This document shows, in pieces, positions 8,726 to 17,548 of a stretch of DNA of 64,000 bases. Source of the DNA: Psychrobacillus sp. FSL H8-0483 (lineage in GTDB: Bacteria > Bacillota > Bacilli > Bacillales_A > Planococcaceae). The position numbers were made by a program, and so were the translations under genes. The stretch's first letter is position 1, and each line of letters starts with the position of its first letter. Below the pieces are notes generated by a model, which was not told where the DNA came from, made no database searches, and saw only the letters and a list, made by a program, of their open reading frames with translations. Location of the stretch: the NCBI RefSeq assembly GCF_038637725.1, contig NZ_CP152052.1, positions 1,037,501 through 1,101,500 on the forward strand. Reading direction: 5' to 3'.

Positions 8726-9595
8726 TTACTTTAATAGGTTTGAAAATGTTTCATCCAATTGTTCTTGCGTTAAAATGACTAAAGAAGAACCACCTTTTGT
8801 ATCTTCTGCTACAGCTTGTTTAATATCATCTTCTTGGTAAAGTTCAACAATGCGTTTAAATGTCTCATTGTCTTTATCTTCCGCCCGAGCTGCAATTAAG
8901 TTTACATAAGGGTAGATAGATTCGTTATCTCCAGCTTCTTTGAAAATAGGATCTTCACCAGGAGAGAAGCCTGCTTGACCAGCAACACCATTGTTAATGA
9001 TAGCTGCAGTTACATCTGGTAATACACGAGGTGTTTGCTGAGCAACCATCGGAATAATTTCAAGGTTCAACGGATTTTCTGTAATTTGAGAAGGATCACC
9101 AGCTAGTCCGAAGTCATCTGCTAGTGTAATTAATTTTCCAGCTTCTAATAAACGAAGTGCACGTGCTTGGTTAGTTGGATCATCAGGAATAGCGATTTTA
9201 TCGCCTTCTTTAATTTCTGAAATGTCTTTAATTTTTTCAGAATAAACACCTAATGGTGCGAACATTGTAGAACCAATTGGAATAAGATCGTTACCACTTT
9301 CTTTTACATATTGCGATAAGAACGAAAGATGTTGGAATGCATTTAAATCAATGTCCCCTTGTGCAAGTGCATTGTTCGGTAATGTGTAATCAGCAAACTC
9401 TACTAATTCAATTTCAATACCTTCTTTTGCAGCTTTTTCTTGAAGAATAGGCCATTGAATACCATCAGAACCATTCACACCAATTTTTACTTTTACTGTT
9501 TCTTTACCTTCTGTAGTAGATGCCGAAGAACTCCCACACGCGGATAATACCAAAGCAGTAATAATTGCTAGTACGAATAAACTTAACTTTTTCAT
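8726..9595 (-). CDS. metQ: Methionine ABC transporter substrate-binding lipoprotein MetQ
   Basis: A 289-residue NlpA-family lipoprotein. A lipoprotein signal ends in LVLSAC, with the lipidated cysteine at residue 20 when starting from ATG at 9595 (a TTG lies just upstream at 9598; GGAGAG fits either). It captures D- or L-methionine outside the membrane and hands it to MetI. Conserved stretches such as GVNGSDGIQWPILQ and DPTNQARALRLLE are typical. It sits between metI and the M20 peptidase in one operon controlled by the SAM riboswitch at 11448-11554. Confidence 0.93.
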   Translation of the reverse strand: MKKLSLFVLAIITALVLSACGSSSASTTEGKETVKVKIGVNGSDGIQWPILQEKAAKEGIEIELVEFADYTLPNNALAQGDIDLNAFQHLSFLSQYVKESGNDLIPIGSTMFAPLGVYSEKIKDISEIKEGDKIAIPDDPTNQARALRLLEAGKLITLADDFGLAGDPSQITENPLNLEIIPMVAQQTPRVLPDVTAAIINNGVAGQAGFSPGEDPIFKEAGDNESIYPYVNLIAARAEDKDNETFKRIVELYQEDDIKQAVAEDTKGGSSLVILTQEQLDETFSNLLK

Positions 9596-9620
9596 CAATA
9601 AATCTCTCCTTTAAATTAAA

Positions 9621-10283
9621 TTAACGCCTCATAAATTTTTTAGATAAAGTATTTCCTAACCATTGTGCGAGCTGCACAAGAACGATTAAAATAATGACTG
9701 TAACGAGCATGACACTACCGTCAAATCGTTGATATCCGTAAGTCATCGCGACATGACCTAAGCCGCCACCACCGACCGTACCGGCAACCGCTGAGAAATC
9801 GATTAAACTAACTGTGATAAACGTTAGCCCTAAAATTAGGGGCCCAAGCGCTTCCGGAATTAATACAGTAAAAATGATGCGAAGGGGGCTAGCGCCCATT
9901 GCTTGCGCAGCTTCGATTACTCCTGGATCAATACTTACTAAGTTGTTTTCCACTACTCGGGCGATTGAAAAACTTGCAACTACCGTCATTGGGAAGATAG
10001 CAGCTGCAGTACCGATTGTTGTACCAACAACTAATCTAGTTAACTGTGAAATAGCTACTAGGAAAATAATGAATGGAATAGGTCGAATAATATTAATTAA
10101 AATATTTAGCACTTGAAAAACAACTTTGTTTTCTAAAATATTTTTTTCTCTTGTGACAAATAGTAATAGACCAATAGTAACTCCAAGAATGGAACCGAAT
10201 ATGAGTGTAGCAATCACCATAATAATTGTTTCGCCAGTCGATTCTAAAATTCGTGGCCAAAATGTACTCCAATCAACTTTCAT
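9621..10283 (-). CDS. metI: Methionine ABC transporter permease MetI
   Basis: A 220-residue inner-membrane permease with five or six transmembrane segments and the EAA-loop motif EAAQAMGASPLRIIFTVLIP (20 residues) that docks onto the ATPase. ATG at 10283 (MKVDWSTFWP) is chosen because GGAGGAGGTGG lies just upstream; a longer reading from 10310 adds nine residues inside metN. The start overlaps the end of metN by 11 bases, indicating coupling. Confidence 0.93.
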   Translation of the reverse strand: MKVDWSTFWPRILESTGETIIMVIATLIFGSILGVTIGLLLFVTREKNILENKVVFQVLNILINIIRPIPFIIFLVAISQLTRLVVGTTIGTAAAIFPMTVVASFSIARVVENNLVSIDPGVIEAAQAMGASPLRIIFTVLIPEALGPLILGLTFITVSLIDFSAVAGTVGGGGLGHVAMTYGYQRFDGSVMLVTVIILIVLVQLAQWLGNTLSKKFMRR

Positions 10284-11298
10284 GGTGTGCCACCTCCTCC
10301 AAATTGACAATTGTCTTTAATTCTTCTAATGCATTTTGTATAGCTTCTGTTTTACCCTCGAATGAGATAAGTAAATTTCCGAAGAGTTTTTCTTGTAGCT
10401 CTCGAATGGAACCATACACAATGTTGAAATGAACCTGATGCTTTTGAGTGACTTGGGAGAGTACGGCATTATTCGTAATCTCCCCTTTGAAAATAACACG
10501 GTATAATTTTTTGCCGCCTTTTGTGCGCCAATCTTCTAAAATATTTTCAGAAGGTAAGTCTTGTTGCACGGATTGGATAAAACGTTGCGAAGTCAAATGC
10601 TGTGGATCTGTGAATACATCGAACACATCACCAGATTCGATAACTTCTCCATTCTCCATTACAGCAACTTTGTGACAAATCGATTGGATAACATGCATTT
10701 CGTGCGTGATGAGCAAGATTGTTATGCCAAACTCTTTGTTTACTTTTTTTAGTAAGCGTAAAATGTCTGCTGTTGTTTCAGGATCGAGTGCAGATGTCGC
10801 TTCATCACAAATAAGTATGTCTGGTGAAGTAGCTAATGCTCTTGCAATGCCGACGCGTTGTTTTTGACCTCCAGATAATTGATCCGGATAATCTTTTGCT
10901 TTATCTGCTAAACCAACAAATTGTAATAGCTCTTCTACTCGCGTATTAATCTCTTTTTTGGATAAACCAGCAAGCTTGAGTGGATACGCAATATTTCCTG
11001 CTACTGTACGAGAGTTAAACAAGTTAAAGTTCTGAAAGATCATTCCAATGTTGCGGCGTCTCGTTCGTAAGTCTTTGGAAGATAGTGAGTTAACGTCAAT
11101 GTCTTGGATTAATACGGACCCAGATGAGGGACGCTCGAGCATATTGACAAGTCGTAACAGTGTACTTTTTCCAGCTCCACTAAATCCGATAATGCCGAAT
11201 ATTTCTCCTTTGCTTACTTTTAGAGAAACATTCTTGACTGCATGCACCTCCCGTTTGCCAAGACGAAATGTCTTGGAAACATTTTTAAATTCAATCAT
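10273..11298 (-). CDS. metN: Methionine ABC transporter ATP-binding protein MetN
   Basis: A 341-residue ATPase. Walker A is GFSGAGKST, the signature LSGGQKQR, and Walker B ILICDEA. After about residue 255 comes a NIL domain, the regulatory methionine-binding domain that causes trans-inhibition in MetN proteins. It is the first gene of the operon, preceded by GGAGG and by a SAM-I riboswitch with terminator, so transcription should occur only when S-adenosylmethionine is low. Confidence 0.95.
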   Translation of the reverse strand: MIEFKNVSKTFRLGKREVHAVKNVSLKVSKGEIFGIIGFSGAGKSTLLRLVNMLERPSSGSVLIQDIDVNSLSSKDLRTRRRNIGMIFQNFNLFNSRTVAGNIAYPLKLAGLSKKEINTRVEELLQFVGLADKAKDYPDQLSGGQKQRVGIARALATSPDILICDEATSALDPETTADILRLLKKVNKEFGITILLITHEMHVIQSICHKVAVMENGEVIESGDVFDVFTDPQHLTSQRFIQSVQQDLPSENILEDWRTKGGKKLYRVIFKGEITNNAVLSQVTQKHQVHFNIVYGSIRELQEKLFGNLLISFEGKTEAIQNALEELKTIVNLEEVAHHES

Positions 11299-11371
11299 GT
11301 GAAAACCTCCTGATGTTCATTCATTCTTAACAGACAAAGATTTGCAATCATCTAACTTTCTATCAAGAGAA

Positions 11372-11423
11372 CAAAAAAAGCTTTCTTGATCTTATCTAAA
11401 GTTAGATAAGAAAAAGAAAGCTC
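11372..11423 (-). terminator. Riboswitch-controlled terminator of the met operon
   Basis: On the minus strand AGCTTTCTT...CTTATCTA-ACTT-TAGATAAG...AAGAAAGCT is followed by a run of seven T. It stands between the SAM-I aptamer and metN and is the expression platform. Confidence 0.9.
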
Positions 11424-11447
11424 TTCGAATATACGAAAAACCATCTC

Positions 11448-11554
11448 TTCTCATCTTTCAAGCGAAATTCGCTTGCAGGAATTGGCACAGTGTTCAAATT
11501 GAACCTGCTGCCGAAACGTCATAGGGCCTGCCCCTCGGTTTCTCTGGATAAGAA
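11448..11554 (-). promoter_or_regulatory. SAM-I riboswitch (S-box) controlling metNIQ
   Basis: The minus strand carries the hallmark segments CTTATCCAGAGAAACCGAGG, GGCCCTATGACGTTTCGGCA, GTGCCAATTCCTGCAAGCG and GAAAGATGAGAAG. P1 forms from TTCTTATC (11554-11547) and GATGAGAA (11455-11448). It is followed by an intrinsic terminator at 11423-11372. In this class SAM binding stabilises the terminator, turning methionine uptake off. Confidence 0.97.
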
Positions 11555-11653
11555 AGTGATGTGCTATTTAATTGTTGTAAGAATTGTTTTAAACTTTAAA
11601 CATTAAGAACTTAGACGTCAAGTGTATTATTAAAATAAAATAATTCTGAATAA

Positions 11654-11962
11654 TTAAAATATAAAACTGTATAGAGCTAAAACTCCGATAGTACCTAGCA
11701 CTACAACCATTACATTCTCGAAAATAAAAGCTAAAGAAAATGCAACAACTGTACCTATTATGCCAAATAGTAAATGACCTTCTTGCACGTATAAAATAGC
11801 AGGAAATATTAATGCACCTAAAACAGCATAGGGAATATTTCGTAATACACCAGAAACGACTGGTGGTAATTCTTTACCCTCTAAGAAGGTGAGTGGAAAA
11901 GCTCGAGGGATATATGTAACAAGCGTCATTCCAAGTAGTGTCCACCAATACCATGCACCCAT
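11654..11962 (-). CDS. azlD: AzlD-family branched-chain amino-acid transport protein
   Basis: A 102-residue small membrane protein with three or four hydrophobic segments, beginning MGAWYWWTLLGMTLVTYIPR and keeping the family's PRAFP motif. AzlD is the small partner of AzlC in branched-chain amino-acid export. Its ATG lies just after the azlC stop with AAGGAG upstream, so the pair is coupled. I see no clear terminator after it; the 90 bases to the riboswitch region are AT-rich. Confidence 0.85.
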   Translation of the reverse strand: MGAWYWWTLLGMTLVTYIPRAFPLTFLEGKELPPVVSGVLRNIPYAVLGALIFPAILYVQEGHLLFGIIGTVVAFSLAFIFENVMVVVLGTIGVLALYSFIF

Positions 11963-11966
11963 TTAC

Positions 11967-12674
11967 TTAAACTCCTTTCGGCAAACCACGACCACGCCGT
12001 GCATAAATTATTTCGACAAAAATAGAAGATGCCAGTGTAGCGATTAAAATGGACCAACCTGTCGATAATAGATGTGACCAATAAAAAAATCCATTGATAG
12101 TTGCAGCGATTAACGCAAGCATGACAACTTTACGATTTCCTCGCATAGAAGGGACAAGGAGACCGACGAACATAGCATACAAAGCAATTGACATGGCCGC
12201 CTGTAAGAAAGCGGGGAGATTTGCTCCGATTACATGACCAATTGCAGTAAAAATAACCCAGCTACTATACGCGATCAATGCGACTCCAAACGCAAAGGAG
12301 GTAGCTATCTTTTCTTCCTTTTGCGTTGCAAGCACCGAAAACGATTCGTCCGTAATACCAAAAGCATAGATTCCTTTAATCCATCTTTTCTCACTCTGCA
12401 TCTTTTCATTAAGTGCAGCCGTCATTAAAAAGTGACGTATATTGACGACAAAAGTGTTTAAAACGATTAAAATAGGATCGACACCTTTCGATATTAGCGT
12501 CAAGGACATGTATTGGGCTGCTCCAGCATACACAAAAATACTCATAGCTGTAGCTTCTAGAATGGATAGACCAGATGTTTTGGCAAGTAAACCAAATGTC
12601 AAAGCAACTGGAAAATAGCCAATTGCAATACTAACTCCAGCCTTTAAACCTTGTCCAAATAATGAATTTTTCAA
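11967..12674 (-). CDS. azlC: AzlC-family branched-chain amino-acid permease
   Basis: A 235-residue membrane protein with about five to six transmembrane segments, matching AzlC-type exporters of branched-chain amino acids and analogues. Recognisable family features are the N-terminal GLKAGVSIAIGYFPVALTFG block and NIRHFLM. The start is TTG at 12674, with AGGGGG about 10 bases upstream. No azlB regulator gene is present beside it, unlike the B. subtilis azl operon. Confidence 0.85.
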   Translation of the reverse strand: MKNSLFGQGLKAGVSIAIGYFPVALTFGLLAKTSGLSILEATAMSIFVYAGAAQYMSLTLISKGVDPILIVLNTFVVNIRHFLMTAALNEKMQSEKRWIKGIYAFGITDESFSVLATQKEEKIATSFAFGVALIAYSSWVIFTAIGHVIGANLPAFLQAAMSIALYAMFVGLLVPSMRGNRKVVMLALIAATINGFFYWSHLLSTGWSILIATLASSIFVEIIYARRGRGLPKGV

Positions 12675-12788
12675 TTAGAATTTAACCCCCTAAAAAACAT
12701 AATGAACAAATTATACTATAAGAAAATAGTTTTATGTATACAATAATAGGGAATAGTATAAATATACATAGTAGTGGAGGAAAGCAAC

Positions 12789-13430
12789 ATGCCTGATTGG
12801 TTTTCATTGGAGACATTATCTAATTTAACGAATGAGTATCGTGCTCTCGGACCAATAATCGGTATCCTTCTGCCCTTCTTAGAGGCCTTTTTACCGTTTT
12901 TGCCGTTAGTAGTATTTATCGTAGCGAACGTAACCGCATACGGATTACTTTTTGGATTTCTTCTTTCTTGGATAGGATCTGTTGCAGGTGCATATACCGT
13001 ATTTCTAGTCATTCGTAAATATGGACGAGCTCGGGTTCTTGGTTTTATTACGAGGCATGAAAAGATTCAAAAATTAATATTATGGGTAGAGAGAAATGGT
13101 TTCGGTCCACTATTTTTGCTCATTTGTTTTCCGTTCACTCCATCTGCGATTATCAATATTGTTGCTGGTTTGTCTAATATGAAAAAGAATACATATCTAT
13201 GGACAGTTACGCTTGGGAAATTCATCATGATATCCGTCGTGAGTTTCATTGGATCTGATATTAAATCATTTGTAACGCAACCATTGCGAACGGCTATTGT
13301 TGTGCTTGTAATTGCCAATCTTTGGTTTGTCGGGAAATGGATCGAAAAACGAATTAATACAAAAGTGGAAGCTGATCTTCAAAAAATTAGTAATGAAAGT
13401 AAACTTAAAAGAGGAGAAAATCTTGAGTAA
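12789..13430 (+). CDS. TVP38/TMEM64 (VTT/DedA-type) membrane protein, YhjE-like
   Basis: A 213-residue polytopic protein with the VTT/DedA signature region (FLPLVVFIVANVTAYG then a G-rich SWIGSVAG segment and FPFTPSAIINIVAGLS). Relatives act in membrane-lipid transport or membrane homeostasis; the exact role here is unknown. ATG at 12789 lies 8 bases after GGAGG; an upstream GTG at 12774 overlaps that site. A signal-peptidase gene overlaps its 3' end, the same pairing as yhjE-sipV of B. subtilis. Confidence 0.8.
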   Translation: MPDWFSLETLSNLTNEYRALGPIIGILLPFLEAFLPFLPLVVFIVANVTAYGLLFGFLLSWIGSVAGAYTVFLVIRKYGRARVLGFITRHEKIQKLILWVERNGFGPLFLLICFPFTPSAIINIVAGLSNMKKNTYLWTVTLGKFIMISVVSFIGSDIKSFVTQPLRTAIVVLVIANLWFVGKWIEKRINTKVEADLQKISNESKLKRGENLE

Positions 13431-13974
13431 AACGAAAAAAGAAGTAGTAGAATGGTTAGCAGCAATCATCATTGGGGTAGTTATCGTTACGATAGTTCGT
13501 ATGTTTATTGCAACTAATTACGAAGTTGTTGGGAAATCCATGATGCCAACAGTTTCTGATCATGATAAAGTGATTGTGAACAAGCTTTCACCGATCAATC
13601 GGATGGATATTATTATATTTCATGGAGCACAAAATGAAGATTATGTAAAAAGAGTGATTGGGATTCCAGGAGATACGATTAAATACGAAAACGATGAGTT
13701 ATTTATTAACAATAAAAAAGTAGAAGAGCCATTTCTAGAAACGTATGAAGCTTATAAACATCCGGAAGAAAATTTTACGGAGGATTTTGAGTTATCCGAG
13801 GTAACTGGTAGTATGACGGTTCCTCCGAATAGGTATTTTGTATTGGGTGATAATCGTATGTCTAGTCTAGATAGTCGATACTTTCACTTTATTGAAAAAG
13901 ATGAGATTATTGGTGAAGTAAAAGTGAGATATTGGCCAATTTCTAGTTTTACATTTAACTTTTATTCCGAATAA
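13423..13974 (+). CDS. Type I signal peptidase (SipS/SipV family)
   Basis: A 183-residue membrane-anchored leader peptidase that removes signal peptides from secreted proteins. One N-terminal membrane segment is followed by the catalytic serine S39 (VGKSMMPT) and lysine K76 (DYVKRVIGIPGD), then the conserved VLGDNRMSSLDSR block. The start is TTG at 13423, with GAGGAG 7 bases upstream, inside the last codons of the preceding gene. It is closest in size and context to B. subtilis SipV. Confidence 0.92.
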   Translation: MSKTKKEVVEWLAAIIIGVVIVTIVRMFIATNYEVVGKSMMPTVSDHDKVIVNKLSPINRMDIIIFHGAQNEDYVKRVIGIPGDTIKYENDELFINNKKVEEPFLETYEAYKHPEENFTEDFELSEVTGSMTVPPNRYFVLGDNRMSSLDSRYFHFIEKDEIIGEVKVRYWPISSFTFNFYSE

Positions 13975-14053
13975 TTTCCCTCTCTATCGTATGTTTTGTA
14001 CAATAGAAGTAAGGGATTATTCGGATTTTTTTATGGAGAGGGGCTAGGTTATT

Positions 14054-17000
14054 TTGTCATTACGAATAGTTACTGGTCGATCTGGATCAGGCAAGACAAA
14101 TTTCATGCAAAGAGAAATAGTTAATACACTAAAAGCGGCTCCATTAGGAGATCCGTTATTTTATATTGTTCCAGACCAAATGTCTTTTTCTAGTGAGTAT
14201 GATCTTGCTGCTGGTTCAGGACTTGAAGGGTTAATACGAGCACAGGTGACGACATTTAAGCGATTGGCTTGGCGTGTGCTACAAGAGACTGGCGGAATTG
14301 CTAAAGAAGAAATAAGTGGATTTGGGTACCGGATGCTGATCCGAAGTTTGTTGGAAGACAATAAAGAAGAGTTTAAATTATTTAAGAGAGCTGCAACCAA
14401 ACGAGGATTTACAGATCAAATAGAAGTGCTATTGAAAGAGTTTAGTCGCTACTGTCTCGACAGTGCGACAATGTCCAACGCTCTAAATGATTTGCAAACA
14501 GTAAATGCACCTAAAACCTTACTCGATAAATCATCGGACATTATGATGATGCTTGATTTGATGGAACAAAAATTAGGAGCAAGCTATATTGACGGAGAAG
14601 GTTTTTTAACATTACTAGCAACGAAAATTGAAGACTCGGGACTGTTAGGGAAATCGGAAATCTATATTGATGGATTTACATCATTCACAACGAGAGAACT
14701 AGAAATTATTTTAGCGTTAATGAAAAAAGTGAAGCGAATTACTGTTGCCCTTCCGATGGAGTCTTTAGCGGATTCCCTAGACGAGCAGTCCTTATTTTAT
14801 CAACCTGCAAATACATGTGCTAGATTATTAGAAATGGCACAAGTAGAAAATTTGGAAGTTGAAAATATCGTTCACTTAGCAGAACAAAAGCGTTTTGCTG
14901 TAACGGAACTTGCTCATATAGAAGAAAACTTTGATCAGTTACCTCCGCTAGAGGTGAAAACAGAAGGATATTTACGAATAACGGAAGCGTCCAATCGTCG
15001 CGCTGAAATACATGCTGTGGCAAGGGAAATACGGGAACTGATGCAGCATAAAGAGGTTCGTTACAAGGAAATGGCGATCTTACATCGCGATGCAGAAACA
15101 TATGAAGGTTTAATAGAAACGATATTCCCGCAGTATGATATTCCTGTATTTATTAGCCAAAAGAAATCGATGCTACATCACCCTTTAATTGAGCTAAGTC
15201 GAACGGTATTGGAAATTATTCGTACGGGTTGGAAGTACGAGCCAATGTTTCGGGCAATAAAAACAGATTTATTCTTTCCTCCAGGCGCTCCAAAAAATAA
15301 GTGGAGAGAGCGTGCGGACAGGTTAGAAAATTTTGTGCTGTCCTTTGGTATATACGGGGATAGATGGCATGAAGCACGCAGGTGGATTTACAAAAAGTAT
15401 CGTGGACTAGAATTTTATTCGAAAGTGCAAACAGATGAGGAATTAAGTATCCAAGCAGATATTCATGCTGTTCGAGATATTGTCGTTGATCCTTTATTAA
15501 AACTTTCAAAGCAATTAGATAAAAGTAAAACGGCTTTGGACATTGCGACAGCTTTGTTTACCTTTATGGAGTCTCTTCAAGTGTATGACAAGCTACAAAG
15601 CCTGAAGCAAATAGAAGAAGAAAATGGTCAATTGTTACTCGCTTCAGAGCATGAGCAGGCATGGAACGAGTGGGTTAATGTATTAGACCAATTTGTATTA
15701 ATGTTTGGCGAAAAAGAAATGACAATAGAGGAAGCAGCGAAAATATTAGAGGAAGGGTATGATCAATTAACCTTTTCTCGGATTCCTCCGACAGTCGATC
15801 AAGTAATCGTCGCAAGTGTTGACATTGCCCGATTGTCTAATATGCAAGCTGTTTTTGTTATTGGGGTAAATGATGGTGTATTTCCTAAACGGATGGACCA
15901 TGAAGGATTATTATCGGATTCCGAGCGTGAGTGGTTTACACAAATCGGTTTTGAACTTGCTCCAACATCTAAAATGCGTCTCCTGGATGAAAATTATTTG
16001 ACCTATAAAGCATTTACTACTGCCTCTAACTATTTATTCGTGTCCTATCCTATTGCGGATAGTGAAGGGAAAGCTTTGCTTGCATCCATGTATATAAAGA
16101 AACTGCAACAAATGGTTAGTGGAATTTCCGTAGAATTCGCTGTGATGGACCCGACGGATTTTTCGAAAGAAATAGTTGATATGTCTGCAATCAGTCACCC
16201 TAGAACGACATTACCTTACGTGGTTATGCAATTACGGGAAGCGATGGAAACTGGAAATCTATCAGAAGTATGGCAATCGGTGTATCACTATTATATGGAT
16301 GATCCGTATTGGTCCAAATTGTTAAATCGCATTATTAAACCATTAATCCAAGGGAATAAAACAGAAAGACTATCTCAGGAAATGACGTCTGCTTTATACG
16401 GGGAAACAATTTCATCTAGTGTGTCACGTGTGGAGAAATACTATAGCTGCCCATTTGCTCACTTTGCTGCATATGGCTTAAAGTTAGAGGAACGTGCAGA
16501 GTATCGATTAGAAGCTCCAGCAATGGGCGACTTATTTCACGCAGCACTTAAATGGATTGCGGATGAAACGAAGCGGTTAGATCTAACTTGGGCCCAACTT
16601 ACCAAAGAGCAATGCGTGAAACTGGCTAAAGAAGCGGTAAATCAAATCGTGCCTGTATTTGTCCATCAATTATTACTTAGTACGAATCGCTACCGTTATA
16701 TTCAGCGTAAGTTAGAGCAAATTGTGGCGTCAACACTTATAGCACTTAGCAAACATTCCAAAGTATCCAGTTTTGTACCGATTGCAATTGAAGCTGGATT
16801 TGGCCCTGGAGAAGAATTACCTTCCCTTGAAATTCCGTTAAAGCATCATCGTAACATGCAGTTACGTGGGCGAATTGACCGGGTCGATGCTGCAAATGTA
16901 AATGGCAATATGTTCGTGCGAATTGTTGATTATAAATCTTCGAAAAAAGGCATTGATTTAAACGAGGTGTATCACGGTTTATCCCTTCAAATGTTAACTT

Positions 17001-17548
17001 ATCTAGATGTTGCCATCGAGAATGCACCAATATGGTTACATGAAGATGCGGAGCCAGCAGGTGTTTTATATGTGCATATGCATAATCCATTTATTCAATC
17101 CCAAAAAGAAATGGAAGATGCCGAGCTGCAGGATGCTATCTATAAATCCTATAAAATGAACGGCTTATTGCTCGATGATCCTGAGGTCATTATGGAAATG
17201 GATGAACAAATAGAAGGATTTTCGAAGGTCATTCCTGTTCGGATGAATAAAGATGGAAACCTGTCAAAAGCTTCCTCTAAAGTAGTAGAGCCAGAGCAAA
17301 TGAAACTTTTACAGTCCTTTGTACGTAAAAAGCATGAGCAGGCAGGTAACGGCATGAATGCAGGAGATACGCGCGTGTATCCGTATCGTTTAAAGGACAA
17401 AATGCCTTGCACGTATTGTTCGTATCGAAGTGTGTGTCAATTTGATCCGCAAGATCCAGCACAAGGAGTACGTGTACTAAAAGTAGAGCAACCAGATGTT
17501 GTTACAGAAAAAATTCGAGAGGAGATGGGACAAAATGAAGATTCCTAA
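14054..17548 (+). CDS. addB: ATP-dependent helicase/nuclease subunit AddB
   Basis: AddB is the second subunit of the AddAB helicase-nuclease, which resects double-strand breaks to Chi for recombination. The 1164-residue protein has an N-terminal GRSGSGKT nucleotide site, a degenerate helicase core and a C-terminal RecB-type nuclease (VDYKSSKKG). The four cysteines that bind the [4Fe-4S] cluster are visible: C799 (YYSCPF) and C1119, C1122, C1128 (PCTYC...VC), almost the B. subtilis numbering. The start is TTG at 14054. It overlaps addA by 14 bases. Confidence 0.96.
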   Translation: MSLRIVTGRSGSGKTNFMQREIVNTLKAAPLGDPLFYIVPDQMSFSSEYDLAAGSGLEGLIRAQVTTFKRLAWRVLQETGGIAKEEISGFGYRMLIRSLLEDNKEEFKLFKRAATKRGFTDQIEVLLKEFSRYCLDSATMSNALNDLQTVNAPKTLLDKSSDIMMMLDLMEQKLGASYIDGEGFLTLLATKIEDSGLLGKSEIYIDGFTSFTTRELEIILALMKKVKRITVALPMESLADSLDEQSLFYQPANTCARLLEMAQVENLEVENIVHLAEQKRFAVTELAHIEENFDQLPPLEVKTEGYLRITEASNRRAEIHAVAREIRELMQHKEVRYKEMAILHRDAETYEGLIETIFPQYDIPVFISQKKSMLHHPLIELSRTVLEIIRTGWKYEPMFRAIKTDLFFPPGAPKNKWRERADRLENFVLSFGIYGDRWHEARRWIYKKYRGLEFYSKVQTDEELSIQADIHAVRDIVVDPLLKLSKQLDKSKTALDIATALFTFMESLQVYDKLQSLKQIEEENGQLLLASEHEQAWNEWVNVLDQFVLMFGEKEMTIEEAAKILEEGYDQLTFSRIPPTVDQVIVASVDIARLSNMQAVFVIGVNDGVFPKRMDHEGLLSDSEREWFTQIGFELAPTSKMRLLDENYLTYKAFTTASNYLFVSYPIADSEGKALLASMYIKKLQQMVSGISVEFAVMDPTDFSKEIVDMSAISHPRTTLPYVVMQLREAMETGNLSEVWQSVYHYYMDDPYWSKLLNRIIKPLIQGNKTERLSQEMTSALYGETISSSVSRVEKYYSCPFAHFAAYGLKLEERAEYRLEAPAMGDLFHAALKWIADETKRLDLTWAQLTKEQCVKLAKEAVNQIVPVFVHQLLLSTNRYRYIQRKLEQIVASTLIALSKHSKVSSFVPIAIEAGFGPGEELPSLEIPLKHHRNMQLRGRIDRVDAANVNGNMFVRIVDYKSSKKGIDLNEVYHGLSLQMLTYLDVAIENAPIWLHEDAEPAGVLYVHMHNPFIQSQKEMEDAELQDAIYKSYKMNGLLLDDPEVIMEMDEQIEGFSKVIPVRMNKDGNLSKASSKVVEPEQMKLLQSFVRKKHEQAGNGMNAGDTRVYPYRLKDKMPCTYCSYRSVCQFDPQDPAQGVRVLKVEQPDVVTEKIREEMGQNEDS

